The notes under the pieces are model-generated. The model was not told the origin of the DNA and made no database searches. It saw only the letters and a program-made list of their open reading frames with translations. 64,000 nt of DNA, taken from assembly GCA_964486335.1 (NCBI GenBank), contig CAZAMB010000003.1:124001-188000 (forward strand). Direction: 5' to 3'. Shown here piece by piece: positions 35,030-46,900 of this stretch. Position 1 is the stretch's first letter. Each line of letters opens with the position of its first letter. This DNA comes from CAZAMB01 sp964486335. GTDB lineage: Bacteria > Planctomycetota > Phycisphaerae > UBA1845. Both the position numbers and the translations under genes were made by a program.

Positions 35030-37831
35030 ATGTATCGCAACCAACGGACACTGGGAGAATTACCTGCAAACAACGTCTACTTTTTTGCAGCCTGCATGAT
35101 CTTCTTGTTGTCTCCGGCCCAAATCGTGAAGGGTAGTCATGCGTCTTCCGATGTCGCGGCCTCAGTTGTGTTCGTGATCGATGGGTCTCCAAACATGTTT
35201 CCGCGGACAGGGTCGAACTACTTCGACTTGGCGAAGAAGGGAATACGCGATTTTCTGAACCTGCCGGGATTTCCGAATTGTCCCAACGGGCCGGGCGGAC
35301 CGATGGTGGCCACGATTGAAATATCCGTAATCCAATTCGTGGAGCAGGGCGACACGAATCGTATCGTTCCGGGCTATGTGCAAGGCAGCATCGGCAGCTC
35401 GGGGCCATTTCACTGGATCGGGCCGATCAACATCAACACTGCCGAAGTTTGGAGCCAGATCACTTCGCTCGTGGAGCGACTTGAGCGTTCGCAACATCAT
35501 TCCGGGAGTCTCCTTGAGCTGGGAATCGCCGAAGCCACGGAACTTCTCAGCGCATCGAACGCCGAACAGAAGCACATCGTTCTTCTAACTTCAGGGGAAT
35601 ACCGACTTCCCCACCCGTGTCCGCCGCCTTGTTTCGTAAAGGATAACGCGGGGAATTGTGCTACACCCGCCGGGTGCGACTCGGCGGAAGCCTGTAACGG
35701 AAACCAAGAACAACCGAACACTTTCTGCAATCGCGCGTGCCACATTCGACATCTTACGAACCTGGCGAGGTCGAATGAAATTCGAGTATCCGCGATTCAT
35801 CTAGGTCCCGAATGGCATGCGAACTTTGGCGACGTTTGCGAGGAGCCATCCGATGCCTACCCCGATGGTTTCTGTCCAACTTCCGCGCTGCCTGAACAAC
35901 CGGATCGCGCGGGTCTTCTGAAAGAAATCACGAGGTCGAGTTGCACCAGCGGAGATATCAACGATGAGTACGCGCGCATCAGTCCGTACACTTGCGCCAG
36001 TTGCAATCAGGCTACCTACCGGCCAGGCACGAGCCGGGACATCGCCCGGACGATCGCCGGCTGGTTCTGCGACTGGCTTGCGGACCCGGCGGCCTCGGAT
36101 GGTGACAGCATTCACTCGCTTTGCGACAACTGCCCTTCCACTGCCAATGAAAATCAACGCGATTGCAACCGCGACGGAATCGGAGACGTGTGCGAATGCG
36201 AATTCCGGTCGGATTGTCCTAACCCGCAGAAGGACACGGACGGCGACGGCGTGTTTGACTCCTGGGACGTTTGCGAAGGCGGCGATGATTGCTTTGTTGC
36301 GTGGTTCACCCGAGACTTCGAGGAACTACCGAAGGGTTGCACCGGTGGATTGACGAATCCTGCGGGCACAACGTGCGGCTGCGACTGCGACCACAACCAG
36401 GAGGAAGACATTTGTCAGCGGGCGAGGGAACTGCAAGCGGACTCCAACCCGCCGTGCAACCCGGCTGATCCCGGCGCAGCGCCGGAGTGTTCGGCGAGAC
36501 CTGCGCGGTGTCGTCTGGACACGGCAAACCCCGCGTCTGCGTACGTGGAGACGTTTGAAGGCTTTCCGGCATGGCAGCAAATCGGCTCCACTAACACGCA
36601 TCGGAATGATGGAGGGTGGTTTGCCTCCGAAGGAGCGACTGCACATCTTAGCGTCGAGCAAGCATCAGGTCAGGATCCAGATAGGCTCAAGCTAAGCGCT
36701 GGAACTTCGGAAGCGTCGTGGTTTCTTGAAGGTCCCGGTTTCGATACATCTCATTCGAGTTGCTGCGCTAATCGCTGTCCGTTCCCGCGCATGAGTCCGT
36801 GGACCCTGCCAGCCATCGATGTTGAAATGCGCATCCGGAATTCCGACGGTCAGGAGCCTTTCGACGACCACGCGACGACATTTGAACTCATCGTGCAAGA
36901 TGGTTGCGAAGGCAATTCAGCCAGCGCCGTAAGAGCCCGGTTGCGCTTTCAGCCCACGCCGGGTGACTCCGGCAAGGGTTGGATTCATTATGAGATACCG
37001 CACAGCGGAGTTTCCGATGCGGCTGTCGATTCATCGAACTGCGTTCCCGCCTTCAGGGGATATACGATGGATACTTGGTTCACTATTCGCCTGACCGTTC
37101 ACATCGCAAGAAGTTATGCCAATGACGACGAGGCGACATGCTTATGGAATGGAGACCGCGAGATCTGGCGGTACCTTTATAAGGAATCCGGCGACTGGAA
37201 CGACCTGAGGAGCACAGGTCCGGATTACATCGCGGATCTCGGTCCAAACGAGTCTCGGAGTGATCGAGGCCTTCAGTTGCGTTTACTCGCTTCGACTCCG
37301 TCCGACGCCGTTGCCGGGTCGTGGGAAATACGATCCATACGCTTTCATGAAAGTGACCCATGCGAATGGTCCACACCGAATCAACCATGCGAGCAAGACC
37401 AGACATGTCTCTGCGGCTTCCATTTTGGTGGAACTCATTGGCATTGTGAGGGACCGCCAACTGGTAGTAGCGCCGTGTGCGGTGATGGTCATCGAGAAGG
37501 CGAAGAAGAGTGCGATCCGCCCGATTGCGAGCATTGTGATGAACGGTGCCGTTGGATCTGCGGAGACGGCGTTATTCAAGGAGCAAATACGGACCATTGC
37601 GTAATCGTCGGGCTGCCCGCCGGAACTCAATGCGGCCCGGGAGAGGAGGATTGCGAACCGCCTTGGCGCGACAATTGCGATCACAACTGCCGGATTTTCA
37701 TTGATTGCCTGCCCCTCGGCACATGCGGAGATGGTTTTGTGTGTCCGGAAGCGGAAGAGGAATGTGAACCTCCGGGTGCAACGGGCGATTGCGATGAACA
37801 ATGCAAGTGGCGGCGCAAGCCGGGGCTATGA
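35030..37831 (+). CDS. Secreted VWA-like, TSP3-repeat and Myxo-type disulfide-repeat protein
   Basis: A 933-residue protein starting at ATG 35030 (GGAGG 6 nt upstream) with a signal peptide (VYFFAACMIFLLSPAQIVKG). The N-terminal domain is VWA-like (ASVVFVIDGSPNMFP, KHIVLLTSGEYRLP); its MIDAS motif is degenerate (DGSPN, not DxSxS). Next come thrombospondin type 3-like calcium repeats (DNCPSTANENQRDCNRDGIG, DTDGDGVFDSWDVC), then a laminin-G/concanavalin-like beta domain around 36550-37350. The end is cysteine-rich and built of Myxococcus-type disulfide repeats (CGDGHREGEEECDPPDC, CGDGVIQG, CGDGFVCPEAEEECEPP). It lies 117 bp before the Rhs gene, so the two are likely co-expressed. Possible roles are adhesion or display; no enzyme activity is visible. 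Confidence 0.8.
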   Translation: MYRNQRTLGELPANNVYFFAACMIFLLSPAQIVKGSHASSDVAASVVFVIDGSPNMFPRTGSNYFDLAKKGIRDFLNLPGFPNCPNGPGGPMVATIEISVIQFVEQGDTNRIVPGYVQGSIGSSGPFHWIGPININTAEVWSQITSLVERLERSQHHSGSLLELGIAEATELLSASNAEQKHIVLLTSGEYRLPHPCPPPCFVKDNAGNCATPAGCDSAEACNGNQEQPNTFCNRACHIRHLTNLARSNEIRVSAIHLGPEWHANFGDVCEEPSDAYPDGFCPTSALPEQPDRAGLLKEITRSSCTSGDINDEYARISPYTCASCNQATYRPGTSRDIARTIAGWFCDWLADPAASDGDSIHSLCDNCPSTANENQRDCNRDGIGDVCECEFRSDCPNPQKDTDGDGVFDSWDVCEGGDDCFVAWFTRDFEELPKGCTGGLTNPAGTTCGCDCDHNQEEDICQRARELQADSNPPCNPADPGAAPECSARPARCRLDTANPASAYVETFEGFPAWQQIGSTNTHRNDGGWFASEGATAHLSVEQASGQDPDRLKLSAGTSEASWFLEGPGFDTSHSSCCANRCPFPRMSPWTLPAIDVEMRIRNSDGQEPFDDHATTFELIVQDGCEGNSASAVRARLRFQPTPGDSGKGWIHYEIPHSGVSDAAVDSSNCVPAFRGYTMDTWFTIRLTVHIARSYANDDEATCLWNGDREIWRYLYKESGDWNDLRSTGPDYIADLGPNESRSDRGLQLRLLASTPSDAVAGSWEIRSIRFHESDPCEWSTPNQPCEQDQTCLCGFHFGGTHWHCEGPPTGSSAVCGDGHREGEEECDPPDCEHCDERCRWICGDGVIQGANTDHCVIVGLPAGTQCGPGEEDCEPPWRDNCDHNCRIFIDCLPLGTCGDGFVCPEAEEECEPPGATGDCDEQCKWRRKPGL

Positions 37832-37948
37832 TAGATAAATGGCTACTGGGCTCGTCGTGGCGTTGGGATCATCCTTCAACAGGCAATGTAAGTCATGGGC
37901 AACGCGCATCCAAATGAATCGCGAGAAGACACGATAGGGACGGCGAAT

Positions 37949-40900
37949 ATGAACAAAGAATGGACTCGTCATTGTCGGTTCTTTATGCTGATCATCACTG
38001 TTACCGCCGCACTCCTCAATGTGGCAATGCCTGGAGAGCCGCCTTCGGGACCGGTAGAGCTTTCGCCTTTTATGAATTCCATTCCGCCGAGCGCGGATTA
38101 CTTCTGCGTTGGCAATGGTCCCGGCGATCGGGCTTTGCATCCCGATCGAGTGCCGCACACTCGACTCGCGCAACAAGACGGCGTCATTCTCTTTTCGGGC
38201 GCCGCGCCGCAGCAGGGGTTGCATTTTGCGCTGACCGCCGGTTCGCTGGTCTATCGCAACCAGATGAGCACACTTGGCAGTCCGGAGCCGTCACCGCAGG
38301 TCGGCACTGCCGGAACATTGCTTCAGGGGGCCTCGGACTTTTTCCTGCCATGGTCAGAGGCTCGATGGCATCCCGGCGAGGATATCACGTGGCAGGGTCA
38401 TCGTCTTGATGCGAAATGGATTGACGGACTTCCTTTTTGGAGCATTGATGGAAACGGGTCGATACCCGATCCGATTTGCAGCGAATCTTACCTTCCGCCC
38501 AATTCAATCCACAAGCCGATTGTCTCGTTCCCTGTGGACGGCGGCTTTTTCAATCTTGGATCGGCCATCAATCTCCAGCTTGTTCGGGGCCTGTTTCAAG
38601 CAAGCTACATTAACGCCAGCTTGAGCGGGCGCGACCTCGATCTTTGCCCCTATCAGTTTCGTGAACCGTGGTTTCATGCACGCGGACGATTCCCGGCTTT
38701 CAATGCGAAAGCTGGGGCGCCCCTTGTTCGCATCGCGGAGGAATACTATCCGAACTTTCTCAACATCTATCCCTTTGAACAACTCGAACTTGAGGGAGGC
38801 CGACTCCAAGTCGAATTTGAACGGTCGGCTACCTGGCCGCGCCGAAAGACGCTCATCAACGCTGAAGGAGTACGCACAGGCGGCGAAATCGCGGGAACGA
38901 TGATGGCGTCAGGAGTCAAGGATATTTACGGCAATCTCGTGCAGTTCGATCGCGTGCCTAAGTATGGATGGGAAACAGATGCCAAGGCACCGCATCGGTC
39001 CTCGGCCTTTAAGGTTTCGGGAACCCAGCCGCTGGATGACGTGTTCAAGAACATACCGCCTGGCTACCGACCATCGCCGAATGCATGGAAGCTGCCGCAC
39101 AAGCGGCTTCGAACTGTGCGGCTGTACGCGGCGGACGAGCTGACTGCCGGCGTTGAGCCGGATCCGGACGACGCAGCTTGGACGGTCGTATTCGTGTACG
39201 AGCATCCGGAAAGTGATCGTATTTCGAGTAACGACACAACGATAGGTGGCGTTTTTCGTTCACTCTATTCACACCTACCCCAATCGGAATGGACATTTGG
39301 ACGATTGCCGGACCTCAACGATGAAACGACACTTCTGACTGTTCAAGCGTACAAGCAACCGGACATCACGGGTATTGCAGTCAACGGTCCGCCGTTTCAA
39401 GATGATTACTCAGTGTGGCTGAGTGATATCGGGCAGGGAATCACAGGAATGGGCGTACGTTCTAATGAAGGGAATAGTTATGAAGGCGAGATACCCCTAT
39501 TCCCTCCTCATGCCGACTCTGATCCCAAAGGAGTAAGACGGGATAGTCAAGGAATGGCAATCGATCCAACTTGCCCTGGTTATTGTGGAGTAGATGATGA
39601 CGGTGACGGGCTAATAGACGAAGATACGAATGGCAACCAGAAATACGTGGCCGCCACTGCAAACATGTGTAGCTTCTGTCAAAACCTTATCGCAAACGCA
39701 AGTCCACCTTCTTACAACGCAACAGATAACTGCAGGGTATTTGTAGCGGCAGTCGATGCGGCCTGCTGGCGGGGAGTCGCAGGACATAATGAATGTATTG
39801 TTAACCAGACATATGGCAATGAGTATTCTTCGTGCCTGAATCCTCTGTATTGGCGGGGCACTCTTGATGCAGACGGTAACTGGTCGCCACTGTTGATCGA
39901 TGGGAATCCAGTTCCTCTCGACCCTTTCGCCAGCTGGGATGACGACGAGGACGGATTGATCGACGAGGACGGGCCGGAGAATCCATTCCTCGTTCACTTG
40001 CGAATGCTGGAGGATACAGATGAGTGCGCGTCGGGCAAGCATCCTTTTGTCCCTCAAGCAATTTCGGACGGAAGCGATCCCGCTCGCGCCGTCCTGCCTG
40101 GTGGAGACTGGAACAAGGACTGCCGCCCGGTCGTTGAAGCCGCCGATGATCCGTGGACCTACCAGGTGCAGTACGTCTATACGCGGGACAATCCTTTCTG
40201 GCTCCTGAATCGGTCACTTGGCATTGTTGCGGGGTCGGAATTGAGAGAGCAACCGAGTTATTACTACTACACTTCGTTCAAAGAGCCATTCATTGACAAT
40301 AACAGTAACGGTCAGTTTGATCAGAGTATCGATGCCGACCTCAATGGCAATGATGCCATCGAGGAATACCCGCCGAACGGTGAGTCTCCGCATGTTCACC
40401 CCGATTGCGTCCCCGATCCGCGATTTCGCGGGCCGCAGGATCGAGGCGCCCGCAACTACGCCGGTACACAATCTCAGGAAGGCTTCGATCCCGTCGCGCC
40501 GTCCGACATTCATTTGATCAAGAAGATCGTCCGAACAAGGCCTGACGTCGGCAACAAGCCGCAGGAAATCATCGAGCAGACGTGGCTTTATCGTTACAAT
40601 GACATCGGTTTCCTCAAGGCCGTGTTTGATCCGGCGGCTGTCCAGTCCATCATCGATGCGGACCCGGACGACGAACTGCACGAAGCGGATGATATTCTGA
40701 AGCTGGCCGATACGGCCGCCGTTCGAGACAAACCGCTCATCTGGTACGCCTCGCAGTGGTACACCTATTACAATCCGTACGTCCTCGATTCGCCAGGCAT
40801 CAACCAGTGCTACGATCAACCGCCGTTCATCGGGTACTGTGACGGACTCGAATACCTTGGCATGCCGGTAACGAATCCGCGCGAGTCGATGCCGATGAAC

Positions 40901-43900
40901 GCCTGCGATGGCGAGGCCGTTTGGCAACGCGGTTACACGGCGGAACTTTATACCGATCCCGATTGCAGCGAGTTCATGCGGCAGGATTGCGGATGGTGCT
41001 ATGCGCGGTATGCATGCGCGGAGAGCGGATTCAGTTGCGGTGATGCGCGGTGTTCGTGTCCGGGCGGCGTTGCTCGCGATCCCGCCGAGCTGGCGCAGAT
41101 GGGCGTCCCAGATGCGCAGCCGCGCTTTCGGAAATACATGATCAAGACGGCTCGCGTGCGCGGGAAGGACGGCGAGACCCACCTATACCGATTCGACTAT
41201 CTGGGGGCGGCCAACAGCGTCTATACCGACCCCTCGCGCATTCAATCCTATGCGGACGCACACAACATCACGGTCGTCGACGAACTCATCGAGCAGACTC
41301 CTGGCGAAATGGCGGAAAACAACAGCGAACGAAGTGAATTCTACATCTATGAGGACAACTTCAGGCTGGTGCTCGACCCGGCCGATCCCGCGCTGCGACC
41401 GATCGAATACGAAGGGCTGACTGCCGCCAAAGTGACAAGCCACTACCTGTACCTGCCAGTCAAAGTCAAGACGCGTCGCGTGGTCGTCATGAATTTTTAC
41501 GGCATTGCCTTGAGCGATCGATTAATCGTCACGCCCGGCTACATCGGCACGCAGACAAGCCTCGTGGACAACGAGCGATACGAATTGCTGAACAAGCGTG
41601 GTCAGGCGGTCCAGGTGTACGATCCGAGCTGGGTCGCGGCGTGGCGAGACAACAAGGACAGTATCAAGTCCATAGGCCGAATTTTCGTCGAGCTGTTTGG
41701 CGGCGAGGGTGGTCTGTATTCGGTGCTTCGAGGCGTCGCCTGGGGTTCCGGTGGTGGGAACCTTTACGACCAGCAATGCAAGACGCCGTGGGTCAAGGAT
41801 GACGTGCCGGTCCAGCGAGTCAAGCCGGAACAAGTCGGAGTCGTTTCGGCGATCAAGCACTACGCGCGCGACCACGACGGTAACACTGGAACACCGGGAA
41901 TCATGGATCTGCCCGAAACGGAAGCCAGCTATTACGAGCGAATCCTCTACACCGAATTCCCCGATAGTGTTGTTCATGATCCGGCCGGTACGATCGGTGA
42001 AACTATCTGTCGATCAAAGGCAGACTCTCAGACCAATCCTTGCGTCTCCTCGGATTGCCAACCGCCATGTTACGTGCATGGCGGACTTTGCGAAGACTAC
42101 CTCACTGGCGTTGATCTACACAATCAAGAACCAGTGCAGGTGTTGTCCATTCCCGGGGAATCCCCGGTCGAAGGAGACGGCACGTCCGTCGTCAAATACC
42201 ATTACGAATTCTATGGCGGATCAAGCGAAGAAAGAGTTCAATGGAAATGGCGCTGGCAAGAAGCAGTAAGCGCGGCCAAGGGCGGAACGGGGAAAGTCGC
42301 GCTCGAAATCTGGTACTTCGATCAGAACGGTCAGATTCTCGCCTACGGCCAGGGTAGCGGCGGCAATTCGTCGGGCGATCCGCCAATTTCTGCCAAGCCG
42401 TTTTACATCACCTGCTTCGCTTATGATTCTTTCGGTCGGCTAACGGCTCAGATCGAAGATTGCGACACGTCCCTCTTCAATGAGGATCCGTTTGCAGACA
42501 GCAATCGCGGGCGAAAGGGCGTCAGTCCTATGGACACACCCATGAACCTGGCCACGAAATTCGAATACGACGACTCGGGTTTACTCAGGACGCGAATGCA
42601 GGGTTTCGAGGTAATCCCATCGCTTGGCACCGCAAGCTTGATCAATGATAACGACTGGAAGCAGGGTGAGTTCGCCCGGACTCAATATCAAACGATTGGC
42701 GGCCGCAACATTACTTATGATGATGGGAACGGAAAGAGGCAAGTCGGCTGGTCCGATCCGCATATCTACCAAGTAGAAGATCGTTTTGTCACCGTGGACA
42801 ATGGTATTGAATGGGTCAATGGAACAACAACGGTACGAGTTCTCGACAGTGGCGGGCGATTCATCGAAGAAAGAATGATTGCTCGAGCCGGTGTCGGTCC
42901 GCGAAAGCGACTCGACTTTGTCACTGATCTTTGGGGAATCAGCATCACCGATTACACGTCGGAGACAGCCGTCGGCAATGAAACCTTTGGCGAGAGTTTC
43001 TGGGATAATCACGACCTTTGGGGTTGTGCGCCCGCCGAGCGACCATGCTATCATCCGAATGGTGATCCCGTTTTAGCCGATGTGCTTCCCGCGTACCCGG
43101 GGAACTCGAATTGGTTCGGCGCTTCCCAAACTGGCGAAACAATGGTGACGCTGGCAAGACGCATCGCGCTCTATCGCCAGCCAAGTTCCCTCAAACCCAC
43201 GCACGAAATCGTCTACCGCAATTTTGATGAGGTCGAACCGGCAGGGAGTGATCCGTTTCTCGACGATCGGCGAGCCGTTGCCATCGAGAACACCTACGAC
43301 CTCGAAGACCGAATCGCCCGGCACGAAGACTCCAATGGATCCGTACATCGCTTTCTGTTCGACGGGCGACGCCGACCGATCAAGTCCTTCATGGGTTCGC
43401 TCGACGGCGACACGAGCTGGTGGCCGGCAGCGCCGGGCGGGGCTGGTGGCGGCGACGATATGGTCCTCGTCGACCAGCGACTCTACAACGACGGGTCCAA
43501 AGACTGCGAATACACGCCTGCCGTTGAAAGCGCTACCTGCGACACGATTGCAAACAACGCCAACTTCCCGATGAATGCGTCAAAGGTCGTCCGCTCCCGT
43601 CGCTTTGCAGGCAATGCAGAGCCCGCCGCGTCCGAGTTCGTTGCCAAGACGTCCAGCAGAGACATGCGATACGTTTACGACAAGCGCGGCCGGGCCGTGA
43701 TCGTCGCCGAGGAAGCGATCATCTGCAATTCGGAACAAACAGGGCTTTACTGCAACTTTGAGTCGCCCAAGCCGATCCGGGCCTCGACAACTGTTTTCGA
43801 CAACCTCGACCGCCCGCTTGTCGTGGCGACGTGGAGTTCACTCGCCGATGCCCCATCGCTCGAGGCCATCGAAACCTGGGCCGAAGTGACTACTGATTCC

Positions 43901-46900
43901 GCCATGGACGATGCCGTTGAAGTCATACTCTCGTCATCGTACACGGGGCTCGTCACACTAGCTCGTACTTATTACGACGAGCGCGGCCGGCCTTACGAAC
44001 AACGCAACTACAACACCGACGACGAGACGGCAGCCACTTACGAATTTACTCGCACGTATCGCGATGACCTGGATCGCGTGACCGCCGAACTAGGCTCGAC
44101 CGGGCTGACAATCAACGAATATGACTCGCTGGGTCGCGTTACAAAAACTTCCTGGTGGACAAAGGAGGATTCGAGCGTGTTCGGCACACCCGACACATTG
44201 GCCGGCGTCGAACTCACGCGAACGGAAACGACTTACGACGCGTTCGGAAACGTCTTAAAGCAAACGCATTTCGATCGGTTCGACACCACGCAAACCGGCT
44301 CCATCAACGAAAGCAACAGCATCCGTACCTACACGTTTAATTGGTACGATCCGGCCAAGCGACTCATCGCCACTGCCAACTTCGGCACGAACGGAACCGA
44401 TGGTTTCACCAGCGGCGATCCGCCGGCGTACATCTTCGATGCTCCGCCCACGTTCTTATGCAATGGCGGAACCTGCGGATACTCCACCGGAAATAATGCG
44501 ATCGTCACTCGTTTCGGCTACGACGCCGCCGGACGAAGAATCTGGACGCAGGACGCCAAGGGCATCGTCACGCGCACCTGGCACGATCTTCTCGGTCATG
44601 TCCTGCTCGAAGCGGAAAACTGGAAGGACGATGAGAATCTCGCACGCGGCGGTGGTTCGCTCACGCCCGAACACACGGGCCCGATCCGCTATACTGCGTA
44701 CCATTACACGCGCGGCGGGTTGCTCGACCTGATCGTGGCCGTCATTCCGTCGACGCCTGCTGCCGACATCACTCCGAACGATCTTAATTGGCAGGGCGAG
44801 ACGCTTGCCAACGACTTCGCCGCGACCGGCGTAGAGGTCTCCGCGGCGGCTGTGCAGGTTACGCGTCTTCTCTACGAGGGCGACAACGTCGTCGCCGAAG
44901 TCACATCCGCCGGAGGAACGCTCGATAACCCCATTTCTCGCTTTCCGAACCTCGTCAGCGGAATCCGCTACCCCGGACTTAGCGGGCAACCCAGCTACGA
45001 TGACCTCGTTCAGTTTAAGTACACTATCGACGGCCGGCTCGCTCAGCGAACCGACCAGCGCGGCGTCGAATTGACCTACGAATACGGCCTCGATCCCGAC
45101 GGCGAAGGGAGCGACGCGCTCTCGGCGGTTCAGGCGCGGTTTGCCTCGCCAATATCCGCCGCGCTGGACACCACAACCAGTCGGCTCGCCTTCGTTCACA
45201 GGGACGGCCTGCTCCGCTGGGCCAAGTCCTACAACGGGATCAATCTCGCCAACCACGTCCTCTTCGATTACGACGGCTATCGAAACCTCGTCCGCGAGAC
45301 TCTTGCGCCGATAGGGTCCGCCGACGAAGATCGCGCCACCGAATACGAATGGACTCCCACCGGAACAGCCAACAGCAACCGCCTTTCCACGATCATCTAT
45401 CCCTCCGGACTGCGACTTCGGCTCGAATACGGCGCCGTCGGCTCCGCCGAAGACGTCATCGATCGCGTCACGGGCCTCACCGAAGTTGATTCGTCGAACA
45501 CTCCGCTCAACCCCATCGTTCGCTATCAACATACCGGCGGCGGAATGAAAAAGAAGCAGTGGTGGTCCACCGACGATCCGGCTGCAGCGTCAGTCTTTCT
45601 TGATTTCGCCGAGGATCCGAATGCTCCCGCGGAAGTTCCGGAACTCGTCGCATACGACCGCTTCGGCCGAATCACGGACCTGCGGTTCGACGTGCGACGT
45701 CCCACGCTGGTCGAAAACGCATACCGGTATCAATACGCGCATGACCTCAGCGGCAACCCGGTCCTTGCCAGAATCAAGCACCCATCCAACGACAATCTCC
45801 GTTCGTACTATTACGAATACGACGCCCTCAGTCGCCTCACGTTGGCCGAGCGAGGCAAACTCAACGACACCGATCCCGCCACGCTCGCTTTCGTTGACCC
45901 GGGGGTCATGCCTGTCTCCACCGGTTGGACGTGGAACCTCGATGTGCTCGGCAACTGGGGCGGCTATACGTTCGCCGACGGTTGGCGATCTTTCACTTCC
46001 GGCGACACGACGCCTGGATTGAACACTCAGGCTGGTGATACCAGGGGGCCGTACCATATTCACGAAACCTGGGGTAACAACTCGGTCCAGAAGCTTCACG
46101 TTCAAAGCTCTTTCGTGAAATCGCTGGCCTACGACCGCGCCGGCAATGTCTACAACGACGACAGCACGAACGCGGGGACGGCCACGGCCGATCTCGATCA
46201 CGACTACAAGTACGACGCGTGGAACCGCCTGACGCAGGTGAAGCGTCGGGCCGGGCCGAGCATCAACCCCGCCGCCAATTTCAAGCTGGCCGGGGTCTAT
46301 TCTTACGACGCCCTCGGCCGGCGGCTCGTCAAGCGCGTGCTCAACTCCGGATTGCTCAACACGGCCCAGCACGGCGATCTCTTCTACTTCGACGGCGACC
46401 GCGTGATCGAGCAGTACACCTGGCGAGACACGCCCGGCGGCGGAGGAGGTGGGGGCGGTGGTGGAGGCGGTGGCGGCGGACCAGAATTGCTGCTCGCCCC
46501 CGGCGGCCAAGCGACTGTCGAACCCGGCTGCAAGTGTGGTTTGCCTTGCATGACGCGCGACGAGGCCGGTGCCGCGGCGATGATGAAGTCGTCCCCTTTG
46601 CCGAAGGCAGCCGCAGGGGGTGCGGGGTCCGGCGAATCGACGCTGCTTGCGCCGACGCCGACGCCCGGCGAGCAGTCCTATCAACCCTACCGCCAGTTCG
46701 CTTACGGCCCCGACGACGTCGACGAACTTATCTGGACGCGCTACTGGCAATGGTGGGTCGAGTACGGCGTCCTCCGCGACGCCTATCACAATGTCATCGC
46801 CTATGTGGCGCCCTATGAGAATGCGGACATCGAATGCGACTACGATCCGTATGGCAAGATGCGCGTCGGCGACACCACGCCCGTTCCCAACCAGTCGCAG

